Of a stretch of DNA of 64,000 nucleotides, positions 6,913 through 15,550 are shown piece by piece. Below the pieces are notes generated by a model, which did no database searches, was not told the DNA's origin, and saw nothing but the letters and a program-made list of their open reading frames with translations. Source of the DNA: Leuconostoc holzapfelii (GTDB taxonomy: Bacteria; Bacillota; Bacilli; Lactobacillales; Lactobacillaceae); contig NZ_JAAXPO010000008.1 of NCBI RefSeq assembly GCF_012396485.1, positions 16,615 through 80,614 of the forward strand, in the 5' to 3' direction. Each line of letters starts with the position of its first letter. Position 1 is the first letter of the stretch. A program made the translations under genes and the position numbers.

Positions 6913-8466
6913 ATGAAGCAAAAAGATGTAAGAATCTTTATTTTTGTATTAGGTATTTTTGTTTGTATGCTCGATACAACGATAATGAATGTCAGTTTAC
7001 CCAAAATTGGCCAAAATTTAAACGTGGGGTTGGATGAACTGGCCTGGGCACTCAATGTGTATCTGATCTTATTTGCGGCATTGACCATTCCTTTAACACG
7101 GGTATCAGAGTATTTTGGCCCTGAACGTGGTTTTATTTGTGGCACGTTATTTTTTGGGATAGGTTCGTTGCTGTCAGCGATGTCCGACACTTTATTAGCG
7201 TTACTCATTGGTCGTGGTATCCAAAGTATCGGCGCAGCGTTGGTATTTCCATTGGCCATGACTTTGGCGATTAAGTCCGTCCCAGTTCAGAAAAGAACGG
7301 GCATAATTAGCCTTTTGGGGATTACACAAGGTATTGCGGCAGCTCTTGGTCCGACAGTTGGTGGCGTTGTGACGCAATTTTTGGGCTGGCGATGGCTTTT
7401 CTTGATCAATGTACCAATTGTGTTATTGATGTTGGGTTTGAGTTTGAAATACTTATCTATGGCGCGTGAAAGTAAACAATCCGTGGTGCTGGACATCCCT
7501 GGGGCAATCTTAAGCATCCTATTTTTGAGTTGTTTTTCCGTGGGCTTGATGCAGGGCCGCATTTGGGGGTGGACTGATTGGCCAACGATAATGTGTCTGG
7601 GCAGTGGAATGATCGGCTTTATATTGTTCATCATTGTTGAGTATTTCAGCAAGAATCCAATGGTGCCTTTGCGATTGTTTAGCGATGGTGGCTTTTCCAT
7701 GGCTGCTTTTGTGATTGTTGTGAGTAACCTATTTTTGGTGGCGACAACGGTCATTTTACCGAATTATTTCACGAACGTTGCTGGAATGGACACGCTACAA
7801 GCTTCACTACTGATTACACCAATTTCAATTGCTATCTTTATCTTGGCGCCACTTTCAGGCCTCAGCTTATCGCGTGTTTCAGCATGTTGGCTATTGTCAG
7901 GTGGTTTCTTCATGATGGCGTTGGGGTATGCCTGGTTGGGGACCGGCGGCCTTGGTGATATCAAGGAAACAATTGTTGCTGGTTTATTGATTGGCGGTGG
8001 GTATGGTGTCATTACAGGTCCGATACTAGTCATTGCAGCGGGACATTTACAGGGAGAGCTTTTGACTGCTTCGCAAAGTGTCACTGGCGTGTTAAGGCAG
8101 GTGGGAACGATGCTTGCCGTGGCGATTTTTGTCACCGGATTGTATAGTAATTTGACGCTTGCACGTCAACATACGCGAGACTATGCACAGCAACAAATAG
8201 AAGTGTTAGACTTGCCAGAAAAAAATACGCAGCATGTGCTAGCAGATACTGATCAGAAACTGAGGGCAACAGTATTTTCTCCCACAAAGACGAAGAACAT
8301 GCCGATCCAATTGGCGAAGCAAATAGCAAAAATTGAAACCTATGGCCGTGACCAGCTATGTCAAGCATTTAACAAGCTATACTTAATAACCGTGCCGTTT
8401 ATTATAGGTTGTGCCATAATCAGCTTCATATTAGGCAATAAGCGCACGCGTTCTGGTGGTGTATAA
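6913..8466 (+). CDS. EmrB/QacA-type (DHA2) MFS drug exporter
   Basis: Proton-driven multidrug efflux protein of the 14-helix DHA2 family, 517 residues, in the cytoplasmic membrane. It shows LDTTIMNVSLPKIG in helix 1, GRGIQSIGAALVFPLAM, and the antiporter motif C region GITQGIAAALGPTVGG. A hydrophilic segment lies between the last two helices (about residues 420-490). The ATG at 6913 is chosen because GGAG sits six bases upstream; the two upstream in-frame starts have none. The gene follows a consensus promoter and is followed by a PadR regulator, an arrangement typical of substrate-induced efflux. The substrate cannot be read from sequence. Confidence 0.88.
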   Translation: MKQKDVRIFIFVLGIFVCMLDTTIMNVSLPKIGQNLNVGLDELAWALNVYLILFAALTIPLTRVSEYFGPERGFICGTLFFGIGSLLSAMSDTLLALLIGRGIQSIGAALVFPLAMTLAIKSVPVQKRTGIISLLGITQGIAAALGPTVGGVVTQFLGWRWLFLINVPIVLLMLGLSLKYLSMARESKQSVVLDIPGAILSILFLSCFSVGLMQGRIWGWTDWPTIMCLGSGMIGFILFIIVEYFSKNPMVPLRLFSDGGFSMAAFVIVVSNLFLVATTVILPNYFTNVAGMDTLQASLLITPISIAIFILAPLSGLSLSRVSACWLLSGGFFMMALGYAWLGTGGLGDIKETIVAGLLIGGGYGVITGPILVIAAGHLQGELLTASQSVTGVLRQVGTMLAVAIFVTGLYSNLTLARQHTRDYAQQQIEVLDLPEKNTQHVLADTDQKLRATVFSPTKTKNMPIQLAKQIAKIETYGRDQLCQAFNKLYLITVPFIIGCAIISFILGNKRTRSGGV

Positions 8467-8500
8467 TGAGAAGGGAAAATACGCCAGTGGAGGAATATAA

Positions 8501-9016
8501 ATGATGAAGGGGCGCGAAATTATTTTAGGTATCCTAAAGGGTGGACCACACACTGGTTATGAAATTAACGACATCTTGCAAACACGACTCAATCATTTTT
8601 TTGATGCTTCGTTTGGGATGATCTATCCAACTCTGAAAAAGTTGGAGGCCGAGAAATTGGTGACAAAATATCAAGTCACACAGTCAGATAAACCCAATAA
8701 AAATGTCTATCAAATTACCCCTGCCGGAGAAGCAGTTTTTTTAAAAGCGCTGCATGAACCAACCGCTGATGAAGTTTTTAAATCTGACTTTTTGATGCGT
8801 TTGTATTTTGGACAAGATTTACCAGATGAAGAAGTGGCACAATTTTTAGACGAAGAAATCGCACGGAAAACACAGAAATTATTAGAATTACAGTCGCAGT
8901 TGGATTTCTGGATTAGCCAAGGGATGACCAAAACGCAGCGTATCACTTTTGATTATGGGGAAGCATACTATACCGCCACGTTGGCGACACTAAAAGCTGC
9001 GCGTAGCAATTTTTAA
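8501..9016 (+). CDS. PadR-family transcriptional regulator
   Basis: 171-residue regulator with an N-terminal winged HTH (ILGILKGGPHTGYEINDIL, then FGMIYPTLKKLEAEKLV) and the C-terminal helical dimerisation domain of the PadR/VirR type (about residues 90-170). It follows the exporter by 34 bases with a GGAGG site and probably represses the exporter promoter, as PadR members such as LmrR do for drug pumps. The likely site is the AT-rich palindrome downstream of the -10 at 6868. The link to the neighbour is inferred from position. Confidence 0.87.
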   Translation: MMKGREIILGILKGGPHTGYEINDILQTRLNHFFDASFGMIYPTLKKLEAEKLVTKYQVTQSDKPNKNVYQITPAGEAVFLKALHEPTADEVFKSDFLMRLYFGQDLPDEEVAQFLDEEIARKTQKLLELQSQLDFWISQGMTKTQRITFDYGEAYYTATLATLKAARSNF

Positions 9017-9073
9017 CGTCATTTGAACCATGCCTGATATAATGATGGTATCAAATTCATGTGGGGCAAAAAA

Positions 9074-9484
9074 ATGACCGAACAAGTGTTGTATCAAACG
9101 ATCGTTGAAAACCAAGACGGTATATCAGGGCATGTACGGACGGTGACCAGTGAGGATTTAGATGTGACCGTTAGCAGTCCATTGCGTGCAGCACCAGGCA
9201 CGAACCCAGAACAACTCTTGGGCGCGGCGTTTGCCACGTGCTTAAATGCCACCATTGAAGCCGAGGAAATGCGGCGTCGACTGACACATCAGAGTGTTGT
9301 CAGGGTGAGTGTCGCCTTAGCACGCGATGTCCAAGGATTTCAGTTCCATGTTAAAGCACGGGTGACCATCCCGCATGTTCCGCACGGTGAAGCAGTGGCT
9401 ATACTAGCGGTGGCTGAACAGCGTTGCCCGGTGGCTAAGTTATTAGCAGGTAGTGATCATGTGACAGTTGTTTTGGATGCGTAA
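9074..9484 (+). CDS. OsmC/Ohr-family peroxiredoxin
   Basis: Thiol peroxidase that reduces organic hydroperoxides in the cytoplasm. The 136-residue protein has both catalytic cysteines: C56 in FATCLNAT and C118 in QRCPVAKL. It also has the N-terminal GHVRTVTSEDLDV and SSPLRAAPGTNPEQLLGAAF blocks typical of Ohr proteins. The ATG at 9074, with GGGG upstream, is favoured over the earlier in-frame ATG at 9059. An extended -10 (TGA TATAAT, 9035-9043) lies just before it, so it has its own promoter. No OhrR regulator gene is adjacent. Confidence 0.88.
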   Translation: MTEQVLYQTIVENQDGISGHVRTVTSEDLDVTVSSPLRAAPGTNPEQLLGAAFATCLNATIEAEEMRRRLTHQSVVRVSVALARDVQGFQFHVKARVTIPHVPHGEAVAILAVAEQRCPVAKLLAGSDHVTVVLDA

Positions 9485-9526
9485 GTGGTTGAACAGCGAC
9501 GTTAAAACATGATGGTTTTTAGGCAG

Positions 9527-9556
9527 AAAAAAGCACTGGATTATCCAGTGCTTTTT
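9527..9556. terminator. Bidirectional terminator between convergent genes
   Basis: AAAAAGCACTGGAT / ATCCAGTGCTTTTT, perfect stem with A and T runs on both sides. It overlaps the stop codon of the minus-strand potassium regulator gene. Confidence 0.9.
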
Positions 9557-10218
9557 GGTTTATTCGTCATTTGATCGAAGTCATCGACCATGTCTTTTGG
9601 ACCGACGACGGATAAGATATCTTGGGGATGAATTTGATATTGGGCATCTGGGGCCACAATCACTTCGCCGGCGTGGCGGACAGCAATGACATTCAAGCCA
9701 AATTTTTTACGAATATTGAGTTCAGCTAGCGTTTTCCCGGTAAATGCTGGGTTGACAATTTGGACTTCCGCCATGGAATAGTCATCAGATAGTTCAATAA
9801 AGTTCAGCATATTAGGCGCTAACAGCTTTCGCGCGATGCGGTCGCCCATTTCCCGCTCGGGTTGCACCACAAGATCAGCGCCAATTTTTGTTAGGACACG
9901 TAAGTGGGTACGATTCTCTGCTTTGGCAATAATATTTTTTGCCCCGAGGTCTTTGGCATTGATGGTGGCTAAAATACTGGCCTGCATGTTGTGACCGATG
10001 GCGATGATGACATGATCAAAACTAGCAATATCAAGCTTACGTAAGACATCATCTTCTTGGGCATCGGCAATGACAACTTGGGTGGCAATGTCACGATAGT
10101 CGTTGACATGTTCTTCGTTAATATCAATGCCCAAGACATCTTGCCCATTGGCAACGAGGGTTTCTAGTAAAGCGCCACCGAAGCGGCCTAGACCGATAAT
10201 AGCGTAGGTTTGACGCAT
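9541..10218 (-). CDS. ktrA: KtrA/TrkA-type potassium channel regulatory subunit (RCK)
   Basis: Cytoplasmic ring-forming gating subunit of a Ktr/Trk potassium uptake system. The 225-residue protein has an RCK-N Rossmann domain (YAIIGLGRFGGALLETL, acidic end of strand 2 at GIDINEE) that binds ATP/ADP or NAD. An RCK-C domain (about residues 140-220) follows, a type that can bind c-di-AMP in Firmicutes. The ATG at 10218 with AAGGA seven bases upstream is chosen over an upstream TTG. It lies 18 bases after the membrane subunit, forming a ktrBA-like pair. Confidence 0.88.
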   Translation of the reverse strand: MRQTYAIIGLGRFGGALLETLVANGQDVLGIDINEEHVNDYRDIATQVVIADAQEDDVLRKLDIASFDHVIIAIGHNMQASILATINAKDLGAKNIIAKAENRTHLRVLTKIGADLVVQPEREMGDRIARKLLAPNMLNFIELSDDYSMAEVQIVNPAFTGKTLAELNIRKKFGLNVIAVRHAGEVIVAPDAQYQIHPQDILSVVGPKDMVDDFDQMTNKPKSTG

Positions 10219-10236
10219 GATTTTTCCTTTCAAATG

Positions 10237-11640
10237 TTAACCGATAATGACGGATTCTTCAGGGTATTGATAGGGGGCGTGTTCACCGTGAACATTGAGA
10301 ATGGAGAACATGACGGTATAAACGCCGACCCGACCAATAAACATCGTCAGCATAATGACGCATTGGCCAAATCCGGTGAGGTGGGGCGTCAGGCCCAAGG
10401 TCAATCCTGCCGTAGCAAAGGCGCTAATGACTTCAAACACAATATATTCCAGTCCAAAGTGGGTATCAGTGCCTTGAGTGAGCAGGAGTAGAAACGATAG
10501 CAGGGCCAGAAAGACTAAGGACACAAAGACAAGTAGCAGAGCGCGTGTGATATTTTCATTGGTCAGCCGCCGGTGGGCAAAAGTGACATCTTTTTTACCG
10601 CGCAACGCGGCATGTGTTTTAAGCAACAAAACACCTAAAGTGGTCGTTTTTAAGCCGCCTGCGGTTGAACCAGGTGTGCCACCAACATACATTAGCATCA
10701 TCGTTAATAAGATGGTTGCGGGAGACATATGGTTGAAACTAAATTGGGAAAAGCCGGCGGTTCTATATGAAATGGCCATAAACAGCGTATTGAGCACACG
10801 GTTAACTGGTGACAGTGTATGCGCAATAGCCAAGTTGCGTTGGGTGAGTTCATACAAGAGCCAAGCCCCAAGGATTAAGCTGCCAGTCATGACTAAGGCG
10901 AGTTTTGAATGGAGAGAGAGGCGTTTGGTGTGGCGATATAATAAAATGTCTCGCCATACTAAAAAGCCTAGCGAACCAGCAATAATTAAAGCCGCGAGAA
11001 TCATCAAAACTAAAGGCCGGCTAGTGTAAGCCACACCGTTATCCGGCAAAATGGTAAAGCCGGCGTTACCAAAGGCGGAGATGGCATGGAAGACCGCATA
11101 AAAACTCCCGCGTTTGACGCCAAAGTCTTGGATGAAAATCGGCGCTAAACACAGGGCCCCGACGAGTTGAATCACAACCGAGAGTTTAATGACATAGCCA
11201 AAAACTACGCGGGTATCATAAAGGCTTTCAAGACTGTAGATTTCTTGTACCATCATGCGATGTCGGAGATCCATTTGCCGTCTCGTTGCGGTGAACAGCA
11301 GGACTGAAAATGACATAAAACCTAGGGCGCCAACTTCGATGAGGCACATAATGACAAACTGGCCAAAAACGGTCCAGTGCGTTGCGGTATTAACCACCGT
11401 GAGGCCAGTCACTGAGGCTGCCGAGGTGGCTGTAAACAAGGCGTTCATGAAGCTATGGTGCAGATTGCCAAAATGACTGATGGGCAACATGAGTAGGCCA
11501 GCGCCAACCGTAATGACGGATAAAAAGCCCAAGGTCAGCCGTTGTGGCATCGAAATTTTGGACCAAAGGGTTTGTCTTTTGGATTGATTATGAAATTTTT
11601 TCATCTCCGCAGCAGAGGGTAGTTCAATTTTGCGTGACAT
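10237..11640 (-). CDS. ktrB: KtrB/TrkH-type potassium uptake membrane subunit
   Basis: Potassium-conducting subunit with four M1-P-M2 repeats, about 467 residues from the start chosen. The filter glycines of the four pore loops are visible in SVTGLTVV, GNAGFT, RTAGFS and ATAGLTLG. The start is uncertain. The ATG at 11640 has only a poorly spaced AAGGG. Upstream alternatives would overlap the preceding GT-D gene, which stops 25 bases before, so reinitiation after that gene is possible. It forms a pair with the downstream RCK subunit. Confidence 0.85.
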   Translation of the reverse strand: MSRKIELPSAAEMKKFHNQSKRQTLWSKISMPQRLTLGFLSVITVGAGLLMLPISHFGNLHHSFMNALFTATSAASVTGLTVVNTATHWTVFGQFVIMCLIEVGALGFMSFSVLLFTATRRQMDLRHRMMVQEIYSLESLYDTRVVFGYVIKLSVVIQLVGALCLAPIFIQDFGVKRGSFYAVFHAISAFGNAGFTILPDNGVAYTSRPLVLMILAALIIAGSLGFLVWRDILLYRHTKRLSLHSKLALVMTGSLILGAWLLYELTQRNLAIAHTLSPVNRVLNTLFMAISYRTAGFSQFSFNHMSPATILLTMMLMYVGGTPGSTAGGLKTTTLGVLLLKTHAALRGKKDVTFAHRRLTNENITRALLLVFVSLVFLALLSFLLLLTQGTDTHFGLEYIVFEVISAFATAGLTLGLTPHLTGFGQCVIMLTMFIGRVGVYTVMFSILNVHGEHAPYQYPEESVIIG

Positions 11641-11665
11641 GCCCTTATTATAACGTAATTCGGGT

Positions 11666-12475
11666 TTATTGGATGCGCTTGATGATTTGGTTGTCATAAT
11701 CTTGATTCGTTTCGTAGGTGATGTCGGTATCGTAGTTGAATTCTGCGGTGTGTTTATGTGGTAATTTAACCTTTGTTGTTGCGCCCATTTGATACCATTC
11801 GTACTCTGAATCAATATGCCCAAGATCGATGATTTGCATGCCGACTTGGCTTAAATCCGCAGCAATTAATTTCGCTGTGGGGCCAAGCATCACGATGACT
11901 AATTTATCTTGACCGTAAGTACGAATGGCTGCTTCGATCACCTCGAGTTTGGCGTAGGCATTTTTGGCTGGGCAAATGATGCGCGTGATGGTTTGCGCAT
12001 CAGCAAATAAATCATTGCCCACGCCAGACCGCGAGGTGGCCCCTTCGACGAGTAGCACATCACGGTGCGCCCACAACTGCTTGAGCTGGCCAAAGGCGGC
12101 TGTGGCCGGTGTTTTATCCAATAAATCGATGTAAGGGCGCGAAATAAATGTCGAACCGTAGACGGGAGCCCATTGGATTTCTTGGTAAAGTTTTTCGTAG
12201 TGGGCGAAATGTGCTTGCCAAAAATCCTGCGCAAATTGATTGTAGCGCTCAGTGTGGTGAAAGACATCTGGCATACAGATTAAAAGTTGCGGCGTCGACG
12301 GCGTTTCCAGCAGTGTGCGTAAGCGTGCCGCTAAAGTGGGATCATAATCTTGGTAAGGAATGCTGGCCCCAGCAATTAAGTCGATTTCACCATCGCCAAA
12401 TCGGGCGACAGATGCATGATGTCGCAGAATAAAAGATAGACTTTGTGTAATAGTTAAAACATTTAGTGTGACCAT
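11666..12475 (-). CDS. SP_1767/GT-D-type glycosyltransferase
   Basis: Cytoplasmic enzyme of 269 residues with the GT-D glycosyltransferase signature at the N-terminus (SVARFGDGEIDLI). It also has the conserved CMPDVFHH, WAPVYGSTFISRPYID and VIVMLGPTAKLIAADLS segments. Members transfer glucose in glycan assembly on adhesins or other surface polymers. The ATG at 12475 directly after GGGGGGGAG is chosen instead of an upstream GTG. A minus-strand -10 (TATAAT, 12574-12579) lies about 100 bases upstream. The potassium genes follow closely and may be cotranscribed, an odd functional mix. Confidence 0.8.
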   Translation of the reverse strand: MVTLNVLTITQSLSFILRHHASVARFGDGEIDLIAGASIPYQDYDPTLAARLRTLLETPSTPQLLICMPDVFHHTERYNQFAQDFWQAHFAHYEKLYQEIQWAPVYGSTFISRPYIDLLDKTPATAAFGQLKQLWAHRDVLLVEGATSRSGVGNDLFADAQTITRIICPAKNAYAKLEVIEAAIRTYGQDKLVIVMLGPTAKLIAADLSQVGMQIIDLGHIDSEYEWYQMGATTKVKLPHKHTAEFNYDTDITYETNQDYDNQIIKRIQ

Positions 12476-12715
12476 AGCTCCCCCCCGAGAAATAGTAATC
12501 ACATCCGTTCGATCGTGCTGGATAATTATTAAACGGCAACAATCATCCGGACAATTTATAACATCTTTCTTTAATTATACTAGAGTTGACTAGCTTTTTA
12601 AAACAACTTGCCTTGTCATATTGGGTGAAAAATGACGCGTGAAACAACTTTAAGGACAATTGGTCTAACTGCCAGGAAAAGTAGTAAATCAATTGAAATA
12701 ATTGTCTTATCACAA

Positions 12716-12727
12716 ACATGGTATAAT
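12716..12727 (+). promoter_or_regulatory. Extended -10 promoter of the nucleoside ABC operon
   Basis: TGG followed by TATAAT (12722-12727); the -35 is poor. A start near 12734 gives a leader of about 120 bases holding two hairpins. Confidence 0.6.
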
Positions 12728-12744
12728 ACTCTTTGAAGAAATTC

Positions 12745-12775
12745 CCACGAACAGCATTTGTCCGTGGATTTTTTT
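12745..12775 (+). terminator. Attenuator-like terminator in the leader of the nucleoside ABC operon
   Basis: CCACG/CGTGG with an inner ACA/TGT pair is followed by seven Ts. It lies between the promoter and the first gene, so it would act as an attenuator or release a small RNA. Confidence 0.6.
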
Positions 12776-12798
12776 AAAAATATATCAGAAAGTGGAAA

Positions 12799-12841
12799 CG
12801 CGGTCGCATAATCCGGCGCATATGATTTGCCAGCGGCCGCG
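12799..12841 (+). promoter_or_regulatory. GC-rich leader hairpin before the ribosome site
   Basis: CGCGGTCGC (12799-12807) and GCGGCCGCG (12833-12841) pair over nine bases with one G-U. The inner part contains a GGC/GCC stem. It ends five bases before the GGGAAG ribosome site, in a locally GC-rich patch unlike its surroundings. No known riboswitch motif was recognised. Confidence 0.5.
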
Positions 12842-12855
12842 CTCTGGGAAGATAA

Positions 12856-14412
12856 ATGACCGAATCAACACCAGTCATTGAGATGCGGCACATCGTCAAA
12901 AAATTTGGCGATTTCGCAGCCAATGATGACATTAATTTGCAAGTCCAACAAGGTGAAATTCACGCGTTACTTGGTGAGAACGGTGCTGGGAAATCAACAT
13001 TGATGAATATCCTCACGGGATTATTGCAACCGACATCAGGGGAAATCCTGATTAATGGCCAACAAGTGTCAGTTGACTCACCATCAAAGTCAGATGCTTT
13101 GGGCATCGGCATGGTGCATCAGCATTTTATGTTAATTGACGCCTTTACGGTGACGGAAAACATTATTTTGGGATCCGAAGTCACGAAAGGCTTGTCACTG
13201 GATACCAAGTCAGCAGCCAAAAAGATTCAGGCCTTGTCTGAACAATACGGATTGCAGGTGGATCCTTATGCGAAAATTTCTGACATTTCCGTGGGTCAGC
13301 AACAACGTGTCGAAATTTTAAAAACGCTTTATCGCGGTGCTGATATTTTGATTTTTGATGAACCAACAGCGGTTTTGACCCCACAAGAAATTGACGAATT
13401 GATTACGATTTTGCATAATCTTGCAAAAGAGGGCAAGTCAATTATTTTGATTACCCACAAGCTAGACGAAATTCGGGCTGCCGCTGATACAGTGACGGTC
13501 ATTCGTGCGGGAAAGTCCATTGATACTTTCCCTGTGGCTGGTGTGTCATCACAAGCTTTGGCTGACCTGATGGTGGGTCGCGAAGTGAGTTTCAAAACCA
13601 CAAAGGCCGATGCGGTGACTGGCGAGACGGTATTAAGCATTGATAACCTTGAAGTACACGATGCCCGCGGTGTCGCTGCGGTCAAGGATTTTTCATTGGC
13701 GGTGAAAGCCGGTGAAATTGTCGGTATTGCTGGGATTGACGGTAATGGGCAGACAGAATTAATTCAAGGGATTACTGGGCTGACCAAAGTACAATCAGGT
13801 CGAGTGGTGTTACAAGGTCAAGAAATTACCAACAAGAAGCCACGCCAAATCACTGAAGCTGGGGTGGGACACATTCCAGAAGACCGCTTGCGTTTTGGTA
13901 TGGAAGTTGAGATGACTTTGTCGGAAAACTTGGCCTTGCAAACGTATTACAAATCACCTTTGTCACGTCATGGCGTACTCCAAACTGATGAGATGGATAA
14001 GTTGGCTAATCAATTGGTCAAAGAATTTGACGTGCGTTCAGCGGGGATTCAAGTCCTTGCTGGCTCAATGTCTGGTGGTAATCAACAAAAAGCTGTCATT
14101 GCGCGCGAACTTAATCGTGACAATGAATTAGTGATCGCAGCACAACCTACCCGTGGGTTAGATGTCGGGGCCATTGAATATATTCATCAACGGTTGATTG
14201 CCCAACGTAACGCCGGCAAAGCGGTGTTGGTGGTGAGTTTTGAATTGGATGAAATTTTGAACTTGTCCGATCGTATTGCCGTGATTAACGCGGGTAAAAT
14301 TGTTGGTATTGTTGACGCAAAAGATACAAATAAACAAGAATTAGGTTTGCTGATGACAGGGATGAGTCTATCTGACGCCCGCGCAGCACTTAAAGAAGAG
14401 GTAGACGCCTAA
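12856..14412 (+). CDS. Nucleoside ABC importer, ATP-binding protein (double ABC)
   Basis: ATPase of a BMP-type nucleoside importer (NupO/YufO class), 518 residues with two ABC domains like sugar importers. Domain 1 has Walker A GENGAGKST (40-48), a VGQQQR signature and Walker B ILIFDEPTAVLTP. Domain 2 has the degenerate GIDGNGQTE loop and the MSGGNQQKA signature usual for this family. The first permease gene overlaps its stop codon by one base. The lipoprotein that normally binds the nucleoside is not in this cluster and must be elsewhere. Confidence 0.9.
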   Translation: MTESTPVIEMRHIVKKFGDFAANDDINLQVQQGEIHALLGENGAGKSTLMNILTGLLQPTSGEILINGQQVSVDSPSKSDALGIGMVHQHFMLIDAFTVTENIILGSEVTKGLSLDTKSAAKKIQALSEQYGLQVDPYAKISDISVGQQQRVEILKTLYRGADILIFDEPTAVLTPQEIDELITILHNLAKEGKSIILITHKLDEIRAAADTVTVIRAGKSIDTFPVAGVSSQALADLMVGREVSFKTTKADAVTGETVLSIDNLEVHDARGVAAVKDFSLAVKAGEIVGIAGIDGNGQTELIQGITGLTKVQSGRVVLQGQEITNKKPRQITEAGVGHIPEDRLRFGMEVEMTLSENLALQTYYKSPLSRHGVLQTDEMDKLANQLVKEFDVRSAGIQVLAGSMSGGNQQKAVIARELNRDNELVIAAQPTRGLDVGAIEYIHQRLIAQRNAGKAVLVVSFELDEILNLSDRIAVINAGKIVGIVDAKDTNKQELGLLMTGMSLSDARAALKEEVDA

Positions 14413-15548
14413 TGACAGCACAAAAAAATTCATTTTCGGTGGCGCTATTTTCAGTCCTATTTGGTTTGATTATTGGCGCCGTAATTATGTTGGTTTTTGG
14501 TTATAATCCAATTTCCGGCTATGTCGCATTGCTCGGTTCAGCTTTTGGCTCAATGCAAGATATTGGGAGTGTCTTGACCCAAATGACGCCTTTAATTTTG
14601 ACTGCGCTAGGCTTTACAGTTGCACAAACAGCCGGTTTTTTTAACATCGGTTTATCTGGTCAAGCCTTAGCCGGGTGGGTAGGTGCAGTTTGGTATGCAC
14701 TCAGTTTCCCAGATATGCCAGCCTACTTGATGATTCCCAGCGCCCTGATTTTAGGGACTGGCCTGGGGGCCTTGGCGAGTGCGATTCCAGGGTGGCTACG
14801 CGCGCAATTTGGCGCAAGTGAAGTCATTGTGACAATCATGATGAACTATATTTTGCTATTCTTGGGCAACAATATTTTGCAAAATACGATGGCTAAAGGC
14901 ATTAAAGATTCTGCAGAAACCACGAAGCAAGTCGGGGCTAATGCTTCCTTACAAATGAAGTGGTTAACGGATTTGACACAGGGATCAAGTATCTCAGCTG
15001 GTATTTTCATTGCGTTACTCATGATCGTCGTTGTTTGGTTTATTATGACGAAAACCACCCTGGGCTTTGAAATTCGTGCGGTTGGGTTAAATGCTGATGC
15101 CGCGAAGTATGCCGGTATGTCAGCGAAGCGCAATGCCGTCGTGGCGATGGCTATCTCTGGTGGCCTGGCTGGCTTAGCTGGCACAATTGAAGGCTTGGGT
15201 AATTACTTGAACTTCTTCACCCAAAATGGCTCACCAGCAATTGGTTTCGACGGGATGGCGGTGGCCTTGTTGGGTGGTGGCTCATATCTTGGCGTTCTAG
15301 CCGCAGCAGCTATCTTCTCAGTGTTAAAAATTGGTGGTTTAGGCATGCCAATGTCTTCCGGTGTCCCCTTTGAATTAGTTGACATCGTGACTGCATCGAT
15401 TATTTTCTTCGTTGGGGCCAGTTATTTGATTCAATTAATTCAAAAGCGTGTGCAAGCAATGGATGAAAAAGCAGCGCAAACTGCAGCGGCCAAAAAGGCG
15501 GCAAAAGTGGGGTCGGCAACCGACAAAAATCAGAAAGGTGGTGAATAA
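14412..15548 (+). CDS. Nucleoside ABC importer permease 1
   Basis: Membrane subunit of 378 residues (NupP/YufP class) with about nine hydrophobic helices. The conserved GQTAGFFNIGLSGQALAG-like segment near residue 75 and the GAVGLN/AAKYAGM coupling region are present. It ends in a charged Ala/Lys tail. The start codon overlaps the stop of the ATPase gene, so expression is coupled. It works as a heterodimer with permease 2 encoded three bases downstream. Confidence 0.88.
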   Translation: MTAQKNSFSVALFSVLFGLIIGAVIMLVFGYNPISGYVALLGSAFGSMQDIGSVLTQMTPLILTALGFTVAQTAGFFNIGLSGQALAGWVGAVWYALSFPDMPAYLMIPSALILGTGLGALASAIPGWLRAQFGASEVIVTIMMNYILLFLGNNILQNTMAKGIKDSAETTKQVGANASLQMKWLTDLTQGSSISAGIFIALLMIVVVWFIMTKTTLGFEIRAVGLNADAAKYAGMSAKRNAVVAMAISGGLAGLAGTIEGLGNYLNFFTQNGSPAIGFDGMAVALLGGGSYLGVLAAAAIFSVLKIGGLGMPMSSGVPFELVDIVTASIIFFVGASYLIQLIQKRVQAMDEKAAQTAAAKKAAKVGSATDKNQKGGE

Positions 15549-15550
15549 AG

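Noticed and set aside
12633..12646. Second parS-like sequence (TGACGCGTGAAACA)
   Set aside because: Only the right half matches the consensus; the left half and central CACGTG are wrong.
12728..12855. Purine riboswitch before the nucleoside importer
   Set aside because: The conserved purine riboswitch core and paired loop sequences are absent; left as an unassigned structured leader.
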